A stretch of DNA of 64,000 nt from BAIKAL-G1 sp943370385 (GTDB taxonomy: Bacteria; Cyanobacteriota; Cyanobacteriia; PCC-6307; Cyanobiaceae), in NCBI GenBank assembly GCA_943370385.1, contig CALRQT020000005.1, positions 186,001 to 250,000 on the forward strand, written 5' to 3'. Below the pieces are notes generated by a model, which saw nothing but the letters and a program-made list of their open reading frames with translations, did no database searches and was not told the DNA's origin. Positions within the stretch are counted from its first letter, which is position 1. Each line of letters begins with the position of its first letter. Shown here in pieces: positions 48,032-58,562 of the stretch. The position numbers and the translations under genes were made by a program.

Positions 48032-51000
48032 ATGGATGTCTTCTCCTTCCGCGACCGGGTCGTCGAGGACTACGGCCAGTTCAGCCGGAGCTTCACGCAG
48101 ATCAAGGCGCCAGACCTGCGGGACTTTGTCGACGGCCGCTACGGGGCGGGTGAGTACTGGCCCTCGCCGCTGATCCAGCTCAACCCCAGCTTCATCGGGG
48201 GAGGCAGCATCGGGTCTCTAGTGGAGGAGGGACTGCTGCACCCGGAATGCAGCCGCATCTTCCGCTGGGGCAAGGACGCGTCCAATCAAGGCAGGGGCGA
48301 CGGGGTGGAGCTGCTGCTGCACCGCCACCAACGGGAAGCGATCGTGATCGCCCGCGCCGGCGGCAGCCTGGTGGTGATCTCCGGCACCGGTTCCGGCAAG
48401 TCGCTGGGTTACATGATCCCGATCATCAATCGGGTGCTGGAAGAGCGAGAGCGCGGCGACCAGAGCAAGCGGATCCGGGCGATTGTCATCTACCCGATGA
48501 ATGCCCTCTGCAATAGCCAGATTGAGGAGCTGCAGAAATACCTGGGCTGGGGTTATCCCGACGGACCCCGTGTCACCTTTGCGCGTTACACGGGCCAGGA
48601 AAGCGAGGAAGAACGGGAAAAGATCAAGAATGATCCACCCGACATCCTGCTCACGAACTACGTGATGCTGGAGTACATCCTCACCCGGCAGGATCCGCTG
48701 GATCAGAAGGTGATCAGCGATGCCCAGGGTCTGGAGTTCCTGGTGCTGGATGAACTGCACACCTATCGGGGGCGCCAGGGCGCTGATGTGGCTCTGTTGG
48801 TGCGCCGGGTGCGGCAGCGCCTGAATGCCGATCTGATCTGCATCGGTACCTCCGCCACCATGGCCTCCGAGGGCACCGCCACGGAGCGAAACGGCACGGT
48901 GGCCCAGGTGGCGAGCAAGTTGTTCGGCACCAGCATCCCGGTGGAGAACATCGTCACCGAGACGCTGGAACGCCTCACCATGGGCGAGCTGCCGGGCCCC
49001 ATCGAACTCGACACCGCCCTGAGGGCGGACTACGGCGAGGACGCTACGGGCGACTGGACTGCGGACGATCTGCGCACCCATCCCCTGGCCCGCTGGGTGG
49101 AACTGCGGCTCGGCCTGGAACGGGAGGACGGGCGTGGCGATGGCAAGTGGGTGCGCTGCCGGCCGCGCACCTTGCAGGATGCGGCCCTGGAGCTCGCCTG
49201 TGCCAGCGGCCGCCTCGCCTCGGAAGCGGAGGCGAAAGAGGAATCAGGGCGCGAAGTTGTGGCCTTGGTGTTGGCCAGCCTGCGCCAGTTTCTGCTGGCG
49301 GCCTATCAGGTGGAGGTGGGGCCAAACCGCCGCTTCTTTGCCTTCCGCCTGCACCAGTTTGTCTCGGCCGGCGGTGATGTGCATTCCAGCCTGGAGGCTC
49401 CTGGCCGGCGCTATCTGACCCTCAAGGGTCAGAAGTATCAGCCGAATGCCGGCCGCCAGGCCCTGCTGTACCCGGTGGTGTTCTGCCGCAGTTGCGGGCA
49501 GGAGTTCCACCCGGTCTGGGCGCAGCTGCATAACCGCAGGCCTGAGCGGTTCGAGCCGCGTGAGTTCTCCGATGAATCGAGCCTGCGGGAACGGGATGTG
49601 GTCAACGGCTACCTGATGCCCGATGCAGAGGGTGCCTATGAGGTGGAGGATCTGGAGAAGGCCAGGTTCCCCGATGGCTGGCTGGAAACCGACAAAAGCG
49701 GCGAGCTGGTGCTCAAGCGCACCTACCGGGAGTTCGCTCCGGTGCCGTGCCGGATCAAAGCGGATGGAGGCACGAGCAGTGACGGAACCCCAGCCTGGTT
49801 CCTCAAAGGCAGTTTCCGCTTCTGCCCCAGCTGCGGGGTGGAGCACAACGTGCGCGGCAGCGAGTTCCGCAAGCTCTGCGGCCTGAATTCCGAGGGCCGA
49901 AGCTCCGCCACCACCACCTTGAGCCTGGCGGTGCTGCGCCAGCTGCTCAGCTTCCCGGAAGACGAGATCCCGGATAACGCCCGCAAACTGCTGGCCTTCA
50001 GCGACAACCGCCAGGACGCCTCCCTGCAGGCGGGTCACTTCAACGATTTCGTGCGAGTGCTGCAGTTGCGGGCGGGCCTGGTGGCGGCCCTACGGGCAAG
50101 GCCCGATCAGGAGCTGAGCCTGGAGATCCTGGCGCTCGACACCGAGAAGGCGCTGCGCCTGAGAGCTGATGACTTCATCGCCACCAAAGGCGTCAAACCC
50201 AACGTGGAGCAGGAGCGACGCAAGGCGTTGCGAGGGGTTCTGGAATACCGGCTGCTGGTGGATCTGCGCAAGGGCTGGCGGCTCACCAATCCCAACCTCG
50301 AGCAGTTGCGGCTGCTGGAGATCGACTACGCCGAGCTGGTGAACTGCGCCGAAGACCAGGCCGACTGGCAGCAGCGCCATCCACTGCTGGCCCAGGCGAG
50401 CAGTGAGGAGCGCTTCTTGATCCTGCACCGCCTGCTGGAGGAGATGCGCGAGCGGTTGGCGATCGATTGCGATGCCCTGGGCTTGGAGGAGTTCGAGCGC
50501 CGCCGCAAGGCCTGCTTCGACCTGGAGGAGGTGTGGGGCATCCGGGCGGAAGAACAGCCCGAGCTGGCCCGCACCGTGCTGATGAGCCCAGTTACGGCCG
50601 AGCAGCGTCTGCAGCGGTTGGAGGGTCTATCGCTGCGGGGAGCGTTTGGACGCTGGATCAAGGCACGCGAGCGCTGGCTGTCTGTGGAGGAGTTGCACCG
50701 CGGCCTGAAATGGAAGGACGACCTGTATCAGGAGATCACCGGCCACCTGCTGGCGATGCTCACGGCCTGGGGGCTGGTCAAGCCCAAGGAGGTGAAGGTC
50801 GGCAAGCGCAAGAGCGAGGTGCTGCAGGGCTGGCGATTGAACAGCTCAGCCCTGCGCTGGACCTTGGTGGATTCTGATGCTGGTTCATCAAAAGCAGCCC
50901 CCGCACAGGACGCCTATGCCGAACGTCTGCTCCTGCAGCAGGAGAGCAGCGGCCGCCGCGGACCCGTGAACAGCTACTTCCGCAGCCTCTATGAGGATCT

Positions 51001-53614
51001 CGCCTCTCTGATTGCTGACCCGGGCCAGGCCGAGGGCAGGCCCTTTGTGCAGACCCTGGAAGCGCGGGAGCACACCGCCCAGGTGGATGCCGGCGTGCGC
51101 GAGCAACGCGAGAAGCAGTTCCGCGATGCCCGGCTGCGGCTCCTCTACTGCTCGCCAACAATGGAGCTTGGCGTGGACATCTCCGCGCTCAACACCGTCT
51201 ACATGCGCAATGTGCCGCCGACGCCGGCGAACTACGCCCAGCGCAGTGGCCGGGCGGGGCGCAGCGGTCAACCGGCGCTGGTGCTCAGCTACTGCGGCGC
51301 CACCTCACCGCACGACCAGTACTTCTTCTCCGATCCCACCCGCATGGTGGCCGGTGCCGTGAACGCACCCACATTGGAGCTGGCCAATGAGGAGCTGCTG
51401 AAAGCGCATTTCCGGGCCCTGTGGCTGGCGGCGACTCGCCAGCGGTTGCCAGGCAAGGTGAAGGAACTTGTGGATCTCGCCTCCGAGGGAAGGCCGCTGG
51501 TGGCGGATCTGCGCAACTCCCTGGCCAATGATGACGCCTACCGCAGTGCCCAGGCTGATGGCCAGGCGATCGTCGACGACTTGATCGAGAACCACTGGTT
51601 GGGCAGCAGCCCGCCAACCTGGCTCACCGGCAGTTGGTTGGATGCCCTGATCCGTGGCGCGGCGCTCGATTTCGATGCGGCGCTGCGCCGTTGGCGGGAT
51701 CTGCTGGAGGCGGTCGACAGCCAGTTCGCCCAGGCCCAGAAGGATCTGGCCAACCACGCCCTCTCAGAGCGCGAACGGCAGGCGGCAGATCAGCGGCAGC
51801 GAGCGGCACGGCTGCAGCAGCAGCTGTTGCTGGCCGACAAACCCGGCAGCGGCAACAACAACAACGACTTCAGCACCTACCGCTATCTGGCCAGCCAGGG
51901 CTTTATGCCGGGCTACAACTTCCCGCGCCTGCCGCTGATGGCCTACATCCCCGGCAGCCGTGAGCAGGTGGGCGGCGGTACGTTCATCACCCGGCCGCGC
52001 TTTGTCGGCATCAGCGAGTTCGGGCCCCATTCGCTGATTTATCACGAGGGCAACACCTACAAGGTGAAGGGCGCGATCCTGGGCCTGCAGGACAACGCCG
52101 TGGCCGCGGGGACCGTGACCCTGGCCACCCAGGACGCCCTGCTCTGCGGCGTCTGTGGTCATGCCCACCTGGGTTCGGCCCTTGACGAAGTGGAGCTGTG
52201 CCGCCACTGCGGTGCGCCACTCCAGGAGGAACCGAAAGGCAAAGCGGTGCGTGTCCCTCGGCTGTATCAGATCGAGCAGGTGAATACCCGGCGTGCCGAG
52301 CGGATCACCTCCGACGACGAGGAGCGGCAGCGGCTGGGCTACGAGCTGCTCACCACCTATGAGTTCCCGCAGGAGAACGGTGTGGTGAAGGTGGCGCGGG
52401 CGCAGGTGAGCAGTGGCGGCCAGCCGCTGCTGGAGCTGAGCTATGCGCCGGCCACCACGATCAGCCGCATCAACCTCGGCTGGCGGCGGCGGGAGAACCG
52501 CAGCGACATGGGTTTCCCCATCCACCCGATCAGTGGACGCTGGGGCGGAGAGAAACAGCTGGAAGCTGGCAACGCCACAGCCAGCGAGGGAGAGGACGAT
52601 GCGGCCGAAGTGGGTTACGTGAAGATCACGCCCTACGTGCAGGACCGCAAGAACGCCCTGCTGTTGCAGTTCCCCAATCAGCCGGCCAGCGGCAACAGGA
52701 CGGCGCTGCAGCTGCTCAGCCTGAAGAACGCCCTCAAGCGCGGCATCGAGGTGGCCTTCCAGCTCGATGGCAGCGAGATCGCCGCTGAGCTGATGCCAAA
52801 CGACGGGGAGGCCAGCGCCCTGTTGCTCTATGAGAGCGCCGAGGGTGGGGCCGGGGTGCTGAGCCGCCTGGTGGAGAGCCCCGCAGCGCTGCGGCAGTTG
52901 GGGCGCACAGCCCTGGAGGTGTGCCACTGGCGGCTGGGCGATCCGTTGCCGGTGATCGAGGCCGCCCTGGAGGATGCCGATCCGGAGTGTGAGGCTGGCT
53001 GCTACCGCTGCCTGCTCGGCTATCACAACCAGCGCGAGCACGACCGGATCGACCGCCGCATCCCTGAGCTCAAGCAGTTCCTGCTGGATCTGGCCCGCGG
53101 TGAGCTGGTGGGTCAGGGAGGCACCGACAGCCGCAGCGAGCGACTGGAGCGGCTCCGTGGCTTCTGCCAGAGCGGCCTGGAGCGCCTCTGGCTGGAGACA
53201 GCCTTCCGGCTTGGTCATCACCTGCCCGATGACGCCCAGAAGGAGGTGAGCGGACACTTCGTGACGCCTGATTTCACCTACCGCGAGGCTGGGGCGCTGG
53301 TGTTCATCGACGGCCCCCACCACCAGAAACCCCTGCAGCAGCGGCTGGACCAACAGAAGCGCCGGGACCTCAAAGATGCCGGCATCCGCGTGGTGGTCTT
53401 TGACCAGCACAGCGATGAATGGCCGGCGGTGTTCCGCGAGCACGCCTGGCTGTTCGGGGAAGGGAAGGGTGGTGCCAGCAGTCCGCCTCCGCAGCCGCCA
53501 CAGCCGTCAGGAGGCCCCGCCACCGGCCCCGAATCCCAAGGACCGGATCTGGGTGAAGCCCTTGATGCGGTGTTTGCCCAACACCAACAGTTGTTCGGCA
53601 AGGAGGGCAGCTGA
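48032..53614 (+). CDS. Large DEAD/DEAH helicase with DUF1998 and C-terminal nuclease-like domain (defence)
   Basis: 1860 residues from ATG 48032, preceded by GGAGG; an upstream in-frame ATG (47882) has a non-coding-like leader. Order: helicase N-lobe with VVISGTGSGKSLGYMIP (~116-132) and LVLDELHTYRGRQGADVALL (~238); CxxC pairs FCRSCGQEFHPVW (~483) and FCPSCGVEHN (~599); helicase C-lobe LGVDISALNTVYMRNVPPTP then YAQRSGRAGRSGQPALVLSY (~1045-1090); a zinc-ribbon-like CGVCGHAH...CRHCGAPL (~1370); DUF1998 with CEAGCYRCLLGYHN (~1650); then a C-terminal domain HFVTPDFTYREAGALVFIDG and RRDLKDAGIRVVVFD that looks like a PD-(D/E)xK/DUF559-type nuclease. Belongs to the MrfA/DrmA-DrmB/DruE helicase group. 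First gene of the four-gene operon. Confidence 0.88.
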   Translation: MDVFSFRDRVVEDYGQFSRSFTQIKAPDLRDFVDGRYGAGEYWPSPLIQLNPSFIGGGSIGSLVEEGLLHPECSRIFRWGKDASNQGRGDGVELLLHRHQREAIVIARAGGSLVVISGTGSGKSLGYMIPIINRVLEERERGDQSKRIRAIVIYPMNALCNSQIEELQKYLGWGYPDGPRVTFARYTGQESEEEREKIKNDPPDILLTNYVMLEYILTRQDPLDQKVISDAQGLEFLVLDELHTYRGRQGADVALLVRRVRQRLNADLICIGTSATMASEGTATERNGTVAQVASKLFGTSIPVENIVTETLERLTMGELPGPIELDTALRADYGEDATGDWTADDLRTHPLARWVELRLGLEREDGRGDGKWVRCRPRTLQDAALELACASGRLASEAEAKEESGREVVALVLASLRQFLLAAYQVEVGPNRRFFAFRLHQFVSAGGDVHSSLEAPGRRYLTLKGQKYQPNAGRQALLYPVVFCRSCGQEFHPVWAQLHNRRPERFEPREFSDESSLRERDVVNGYLMPDAEGAYEVEDLEKARFPDGWLETDKSGELVLKRTYREFAPVPCRIKADGGTSSDGTPAWFLKGSFRFCPSCGVEHNVRGSEFRKLCGLNSEGRSSATTTLSLAVLRQLLSFPEDEIPDNARKLLAFSDNRQDASLQAGHFNDFVRVLQLRAGLVAALRARPDQELSLEILALDTEKALRLRADDFIATKGVKPNVEQERRKALRGVLEYRLLVDLRKGWRLTNPNLEQLRLLEIDYAELVNCAEDQADWQQRHPLLAQASSEERFLILHRLLEEMRERLAIDCDALGLEEFERRRKACFDLEEVWGIRAEEQPELARTVLMSPVTAEQRLQRLEGLSLRGAFGRWIKARERWLSVEELHRGLKWKDDLYQEITGHLLAMLTAWGLVKPKEVKVGKRKSEVLQGWRLNSSALRWTLVDSDAGSSKAAPAQDAYAERLLLQQESSGRRGPVNSYFRSLYEDLASLIADPGQAEGRPFVQTLEAREHTAQVDAGVREQREKQFRDARLRLLYCSPTMELGVDISALNTVYMRNVPPTPANYAQRSGRAGRSGQPALVLSYCGATSPHDQYFFSDPTRMVAGAVNAPTLELANEELLKAHFRALWLAATRQRLPGKVKELVDLASEGRPLVADLRNSLANDDAYRSAQADGQAIVDDLIENHWLGSSPPTWLTGSWLDALIRGAALDFDAALRRWRDLLEAVDSQFAQAQKDLANHALSERERQAADQRQRAARLQQQLLLADKPGSGNNNNDFSTYRYLASQGFMPGYNFPRLPLMAYIPGSREQVGGGTFITRPRFVGISEFGPHSLIYHEGNTYKVKGAILGLQDNAVAAGTVTLATQDALLCGVCGHAHLGSALDEVELCRHCGAPLQEEPKGKAVRVPRLYQIEQVNTRRAERITSDDEERQRLGYELLTTYEFPQENGVVKVARAQVSSGGQPLLELSYAPATTISRINLGWRRRENRSDMGFPIHPISGRWGGEKQLEAGNATASEGEDDAAEVGYVKITPYVQDRKNALLLQFPNQPASGNRTALQLLSLKNALKRGIEVAFQLDGSEIAAELMPNDGEASALLLYESAEGGAGVLSRLVESPAALRQLGRTALEVCHWRLGDPLPVIEAALEDADPECEAGCYRCLLGYHNQREHDRIDRRIPELKQFLLDLARGELVGQGGTDSRSERLERLRGFCQSGLERLWLETAFRLGHHLPDDAQKEVSGHFVTPDFTYREAGALVFIDGPHHQKPLQQRLDQQKRRDLKDAGIRVVVFDQHSDEWPAVFREHAWLFGEGKGGASSPPPQPPQPSGGPATGPESQGPDLGEALDAVFAQHQQLFGKEGS

Positions 53615-55578
53615 TGTTTGACAGCACGAAACGATCCCTGCGGGAGCTCCTTCAAGAGCTAAAGAAAGGAACGATCCAGCTGCCTGAGTTTCAGCGGGGC
53701 TGGGTGTGGAAGAACGAGCAGATCAAGGAGTTGATCGCCTCTGTGATCCGCCAGTACCCGATCGGGGCGGTGATGCTCTTGGAGGCTGGTGGAGAGGTGC
53801 GTTTTCAGACCCGCCCCGTGGAGGGATCAAGATTCGATGGAGCCATTCCACAACCAGATCATCTGATTCTGGACGGCCAGCAGCGGTTGACCTCAATGTT
53901 CCAGGCCACCCTGATGGGCTCAGCGGCAAAGACGGAAAACGAACGCAAGCAGAAGGTGGAGCGCTGGTACTACCTCGATATGAAGAGACTGCTCGCCAAT
54001 CCAGATCTTCTTGAGGAAGCTGTTGTTGACGTTCCTCGAGATCGGATTCGCCCTGAGGTGGCTGGCCGAAAGGGCCTTGACCTCTCCAGCTGCGACTTGG
54101 AGTACGAGCTCGGCTTGTTCCCGCTGAGCAAGATTTACGAAGCTGGTGAATGGCAGCTTGGCTACATCAATCACTGGAATGGCAGGCCAGAGTTTGGAGA
54201 TGTTCTTGCTCTCTACAACGACTTCCAAAAGGAAGTCATCAATCCCTTCTCTGAGTACCAGCTGCCCGTCATTACGCTAGCCAAGACCAGCCGACGGGAA
54301 GCCGTGTGCCAGGTGTTTGAAAAGGTCAACACCGGCGGCGTCAAGTTGAATGCTTTTGAGCTGGTCACGGCTAGTTATGCCGCCGATGGCTTCGACCTGC
54401 GAGCTGACTGGTATGGCCGCAAGAGTCGCGATGGAATGGCTGCCATCGAAGGGCGTTACCAGCGTTTTGCGGCAGGCAGAGAACAAGGCAAGCCCGCTGG
54501 CGTGCAGCGCCTAGGATGCATCCTGAAAGCGGTGCGAGAGACCGACTTTCTGCAGTGTGTGGCGTTGCTGTCCACGCGCAGCCGCAGGCAACAGGATCAG
54601 CAAACCGGCCAACTTCCTCCCGACAAGTGGACGGGGGTCAGCTGCAAGCGTGCCACGATTCTGGATCTGCCGTTAGCTGAATACGAGAAGTGGGCTGCTG
54701 CGGCCGAGGAAGGCTTCTTTCGTGCCGGACGTTTCCTGATCAAGCAGGGCTTCTATCGCAGTGATGATCTTCCTTACGTCACCCAACTGGTCCCCTTAGC
54801 CGCAATCCTGACCAGCCTGGGCAGTGATTACGAGGCGGCAGCCACCACGGCGAAGGTGCAGCGTTGGTATTGGTGCGGCGTGCTGGGCGAGCTGTATGGC
54901 GGGGCGATCGAAACCCGCTTCGCCAAGGATTTCCCGGAGGTGATGGAGTGGGTGGCTGGGCAGGGCCCTGATCCAGGCACGGTGTACGAGGCGGACTTCC
55001 GCCCGAACCGACTCGATACGATGAGAACCCGCAATAGTGCAGCCTATAAGGGACTTTATATGCTGCTACTGAGAGAGCAGGCTAGAGACTTCCGTACCGG
55101 CCAGCCACTTGATGTCGCAATCTTCTACGCCGATCCGATCGATATCCACCACGTCTTCCCATCAGTCTGGTGCGAAACCAACCGCATCGGGCAGGATCGC
55201 GCCAATTCGATCCTCAACAAGACGCCCCAGACCGCCCGGACCAACCGCTTGATCGGTGGCGCGGCACCCTCCACCTATTTGCCGAAGCTGGAGCAGGCCT
55301 ATCTGAAAAGCCAGGGAGAATACGAGCGATCCGGCACTGTGAATGCCGCAGCCGCCATGAATGAGCTGCTCCACTCTCACCGGATCAACCCCGAGCTGCT
55401 CAGGAGTGATGCCTTCGACGCCTTCTACGAACAGCGCCGGCGGGATTTGCTGGAGCTGATTGGCGCTGTAATCGGCAAACCTATCGCCATCGAGAGCCTG
55501 CCCCCTGATGGAGAAGCAGCCCTGCCTCAGATCGACGAAGTCGACGGCGAAGCCAATGAACTGGAGGTTGCGGCATGA
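53614..55578 (+). CDS. DUF262-HNH (GmrSD-like) restriction protein
   Basis: 654 residues. N-terminal DUF262: SLRELLQELKKGTIQLPEFQ, RGWVWKNEQIKELIASVIRQ and HLILDGQQRLTSMFQ (the DGQQR motif, ~87-91), with FEKVNTGGVKLNAFELVTA following. C-terminal HNH-like nuclease: DPIDIHHVFPSVWCETN, then RANSILNKTPQTARTNRLIG and PSTYL (~508-560). DUF262 proteins such as GmrSD and SspE use nucleoside triphosphates to control cleavage of modified DNA. ATG overlaps the helicase stop by one base. GC content of its middle is lower than that of the neighbours. Confidence 0.88.
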   Translation: MFDSTKRSLRELLQELKKGTIQLPEFQRGWVWKNEQIKELIASVIRQYPIGAVMLLEAGGEVRFQTRPVEGSRFDGAIPQPDHLILDGQQRLTSMFQATLMGSAAKTENERKQKVERWYYLDMKRLLANPDLLEEAVVDVPRDRIRPEVAGRKGLDLSSCDLEYELGLFPLSKIYEAGEWQLGYINHWNGRPEFGDVLALYNDFQKEVINPFSEYQLPVITLAKTSRREAVCQVFEKVNTGGVKLNAFELVTASYAADGFDLRADWYGRKSRDGMAAIEGRYQRFAAGREQGKPAGVQRLGCILKAVRETDFLQCVALLSTRSRRQQDQQTGQLPPDKWTGVSCKRATILDLPLAEYEKWAAAAEEGFFRAGRFLIKQGFYRSDDLPYVTQLVPLAAILTSLGSDYEAAATTAKVQRWYWCGVLGELYGGAIETRFAKDFPEVMEWVAGQGPDPGTVYEADFRPNRLDTMRTRNSAAYKGLYMLLLREQARDFRTGQPLDVAIFYADPIDIHHVFPSVWCETNRIGQDRANSILNKTPQTARTNRLIGGAAPSTYLPKLEQAYLKSQGEYERSGTVNAAAAMNELLHSHRINPELLRSDAFDAFYEQRRRDLLELIGAVIGKPIAIESLPPDGEAALPQIDEVDGEANELEVAA

Positions 55579-58559
55579 CCAGCACCCTCAGCCAGCCCGC
55601 CTCCAGCCAGCCCCCAGCGCTGCCCGACATCCCCAGCCCCGGCTCGATCGTGAAGGTGCGTGGGCGGGAGTGGGTGACGCTGCCCCAGAGCCGCGTGGAG
55701 AAGCAGGACCAGGTGCTGCGGCTGCGGCCTCTGGGCGGCGGTGATCAGACGATCGCCACCCTGTTCTGGCCGCTGGAGGGTGAGCAGGTGAAGCCGGCGA
55801 GCTTTGCCCTGCCGGATCCGGCCTTGAGCGGCTCCCAGAGCTCGGCGCTGCTGCTGCGCGATGCCCTGCTGCTCAAGCTGCGCGCCGGTGCGGGCCCGTT
55901 CCGCTGCCTCGGCAATGTGGCGCTGGAGCCTAGGCCCTACCAGCTGGTGCCGCTGCTGATGGCGCTCAAGCAGGAGGTGAGCCGGGTGCTGATCGCCGAT
56001 GAGGTGGGTCTCGGCAAGACGGTGGAGGCGCTGCTGATCGCCCGGGAACTGCTCGATCGCGGCGAGATCCGCAAGGTCACGGTGATCTGCCCGCCGCACC
56101 TGTGTGAGAAGTGGAAGAGCGACATGATCCGCCAGTTCAACCTGGCGGCCGAGGTGGTGCGGCCCGGCACGGCCCAAAAGCTGGAGCGGGGCCTGCCGGC
56201 AGGCAAGTCGATCTTTGATGTGATCCCGTTCACGGTGGTGAGCCTCGACTGGATCAAGAGCGACCGCAACCGCGAGGGCTTCCTGCGCAGCTGCGGCGAG
56301 TTCGTGATCGTCGATGAAGCTCACACCTGTGCCGCCCGCAGGGGGGGCGGACGCCAGCAGCGCTACGAACTGCTGCGGGGCCTGGCCGCTAATTCCCAGC
56401 GCCACCTGGTGCTCCTCACTGCAACACCGCACAGCGGCGACAAGGAGGCGTTCGACAACCTGCTCGGGCTGCTCGATCCCAAGTTCGAGGGCCTCAGCGA
56501 GATGCCCGAGGGCCAGCGCCGCAAGGACCTGCGCGATGAACTGGGCAACTATTTCGTGCAGCGCCGCCGGCTCGATCTCAAAGAGGAATGGGGCACCGAG
56601 GGGGCCGACTTCCCGGATCGTGAAACCCGGGAGGCCACCTACACCCTCAGCGGCGACTGGGGGCGTCTGTTCGATGACGTGCTGGCCTATGCCCGTGAAC
56701 TGGTGGAGCGGAGCGTTGGCGAAAGCAAGCTGCGCCAGCGGATGAGCTGGTGGGCCGCTCTGGCGTTGCTGCGCTGCGTCAGCAGCAGCCCCGCCGCCGC
56801 CTCGGCCTCCCTGCGCACCAAGCTGTTCAACCTCCAGAGCGGCGCTGATCCAGCCTCAGCCCCCAGCGAAGACGAGCTTGCTGATGATCTGGAAGCGATG
56901 GCCACGCTCGCCGTGCTCGACGGTGCGGAAGAGGAGTTCAGCGCCGAAGAAGCCGCCCCCGGGGCCGATCTGGCGGACTCGGCCGATGCCGGGCTGTTGA
57001 AGGATCTGATCGAGCGCTCGGATCGCCTGCGCGGCAAGGCCCACGATCCCAAGCTCAAGCAGCTGCTCAAAGAGCTCAAGGCTCTGCTGGCGGAGGGCTT
57101 CCGGCCGGTGATCTTCTGCCGTTTCCGGCCCACCGCCCACTACCTGGCGGAGCAACTGGAGGAGGAACTGCCCAAGCGCGCGCATGTGGTGATGGCCGTC
57201 ACCGGTGATCTGCCACCGGAGGAGCGGGTGGAACGCATCCGCGAGCTGCAGAACGAACTGGCCAACGGCAAGGTGCCCGTGCTGGTGGCCACCGACTGCC
57301 TCTCGGAGGGCATCGACCTGCAGCACACCTTCGATGCGGTGGTGCACTACGACCTGTGCTGGAACCCCACCCGCCACGAACAACGCGAAGGCCGGGTGGA
57401 TCGCTTTGGCCAGGCCCGCAGTGCCGTGCGGGCGCTGATGCTGCACGGCGGCGACTCCAACCCGGTGGATGAGCGGGTGCGGACGGTGATCCTCGAAAAG
57501 GAGAAGACCATCCGCAAGGAGCTGGGGGTGAGTGTGCCGATCCCTGGCAACGCCAACACCATCACCCAGGCGGTGCTCGGCGGGATTTTCGGCAAGGCCG
57601 CCAAGGCGATTCAGGGGTTCCTCAACCTCGGCCTGCCTGGATTCGGTGGGTCCGGATCAGACCTGGATGCCGTGATCGACGCCGAATGGCAGAGCGCCAA
57701 GGAGAACGCCAAGGCCACCCGCACGATCTTTGCCCAGCGCAGCCTCAAGCCGGAGGAAGCCCTACGCGAATGGCACCGCACCCGCGAATCCCTCGGCAGC
57801 GCCGACGCGGTGGAGCGGCTGGTGCTCAACGCCTGCCGACGCCTAAATCTGCCCATTGGAGCATTGCCATCAGACGGTGGCTGGGAGCTCGATCTCACCC
57901 GCCTGGAGGACAACCGCCAGGCCCTGAACGAGCGCCTGCGCAACCACGACCTCGGCGGCAAGCTGCGCCTGAGTTTCCGCTCCCCGGCTCGTGACGGCAG
58001 CCAACTGCTCAGCCGCTCCCATCCATTGGTCGTGGAGCTGGCTGATTTCGTGGCCGAGCGTGCCCTCAGCGGCCTGGAGCCTGAGCTGGCGGCTCGCGCC
58101 TCCGTGATCCGCACTAAGGCAGTGGCCAAACGCACCCAGGTGCTGGTGCTGCGGCTGCGGCACCAGCTGCACCAATCGCGCTGGACGGGCAGTCAGTACG
58201 AGGCTCTGCCCGATCTGCTGGTGGAGGAATGCCTCACCGCCAGGGTGAACGGTGATGGACTGGAACCACTGGAAGGTGCCGCAGCGCTGGAGCTGCTGGA
58301 AGCCCCAGCCAGCGGCAACATCGATCCGGGGCAGCGTCAGCAGTGGCTTCAAGAGGCGGTGGCAGAGCTCGATGCCCTGCAGCCGGCGCTTACGGCCTTG
58401 GCCGAGCGGCGTGCCGATCTGGCAGAAGAAGACCACCGCCGCGTGCGCGAAGCCTCGCTGCGTTCGGGCGAATCGCTGCGGATGCGCTTCCGCTGTGAAC
58501 CGAGCCTGCCGGTGGATGTGATCGGCGTGTTTGTTCTCCTCCCTGCCCCCACCCTTTGA
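55575..58559 (+). CDS. SNF2-family helicase-like ATPase (DISARM DrmD-like)
   Basis: 994 residues. N-lobe: RPYQLVPLLMALKQEVSRVL, IADEVGLGKTVEALLIAREL (Walker A ~142), FVIVDEAHTCAARR (~245) and LVLLTATPHSGDKEAF. C-lobe: FRPVIFCRFRPTAHYLAEQL, LVATDCLSEGIDLQH and EQREGRVDRFGQARSAV (~605). Then a helical C-terminal half. This is the RapA/SNF2-like layout of DrmD and related defence translocases. ATGA overlap with the DUF262 gene and a 3-nt gap to the methyltransferase show tight coupling. It probably moves on DNA to assist restriction or modification. Confidence 0.87.
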   Translation: MTSTLSQPASSQPPALPDIPSPGSIVKVRGREWVTLPQSRVEKQDQVLRLRPLGGGDQTIATLFWPLEGEQVKPASFALPDPALSGSQSSALLLRDALLLKLRAGAGPFRCLGNVALEPRPYQLVPLLMALKQEVSRVLIADEVGLGKTVEALLIARELLDRGEIRKVTVICPPHLCEKWKSDMIRQFNLAAEVVRPGTAQKLERGLPAGKSIFDVIPFTVVSLDWIKSDRNREGFLRSCGEFVIVDEAHTCAARRGGGRQQRYELLRGLAANSQRHLVLLTATPHSGDKEAFDNLLGLLDPKFEGLSEMPEGQRRKDLRDELGNYFVQRRRLDLKEEWGTEGADFPDRETREATYTLSGDWGRLFDDVLAYARELVERSVGESKLRQRMSWWAALALLRCVSSSPAAASASLRTKLFNLQSGADPASAPSEDELADDLEAMATLAVLDGAEEEFSAEEAAPGADLADSADAGLLKDLIERSDRLRGKAHDPKLKQLLKELKALLAEGFRPVIFCRFRPTAHYLAEQLEEELPKRAHVVMAVTGDLPPEERVERIRELQNELANGKVPVLVATDCLSEGIDLQHTFDAVVHYDLCWNPTRHEQREGRVDRFGQARSAVRALMLHGGDSNPVDERVRTVILEKEKTIRKELGVSVPIPGNANTITQAVLGGIFGKAAKAIQGFLNLGLPGFGGSGSDLDAVIDAEWQSAKENAKATRTIFAQRSLKPEEALREWHRTRESLGSADAVERLVLNACRRLNLPIGALPSDGGWELDLTRLEDNRQALNERLRNHDLGGKLRLSFRSPARDGSQLLSRSHPLVVELADFVAERALSGLEPELAARASVIRTKAVAKRTQVLVLRLRHQLHQSRWTGSQYEALPDLLVEECLTARVNGDGLEPLEGAAALELLEAPASGNIDPGQRQQWLQEAVAELDALQPALTALAERRADLAEEDHRRVREASLRSGESLRMRFRCEPSLPVDVIGVFVLLPAPTL

Positions 58560-58562
58560 GCC

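Noticed and set aside
47817..48032. Plus-strand frame ending at the helicase start (MSLQGATASQTTMPAV)
   Set aside because: Its stop overlaps the helicase ATG, but composition is not convincing and it spans a putative operator; not supported as a gene.
51764..53443. Long minus-strand open frame opposite the large helicase
   Set aside because: It is antisense to a clearly homologous helicase/DUF1998 gene and has low-complexity His/Gln/Arg-rich composition, as expected for a GC-rich shadow frame.
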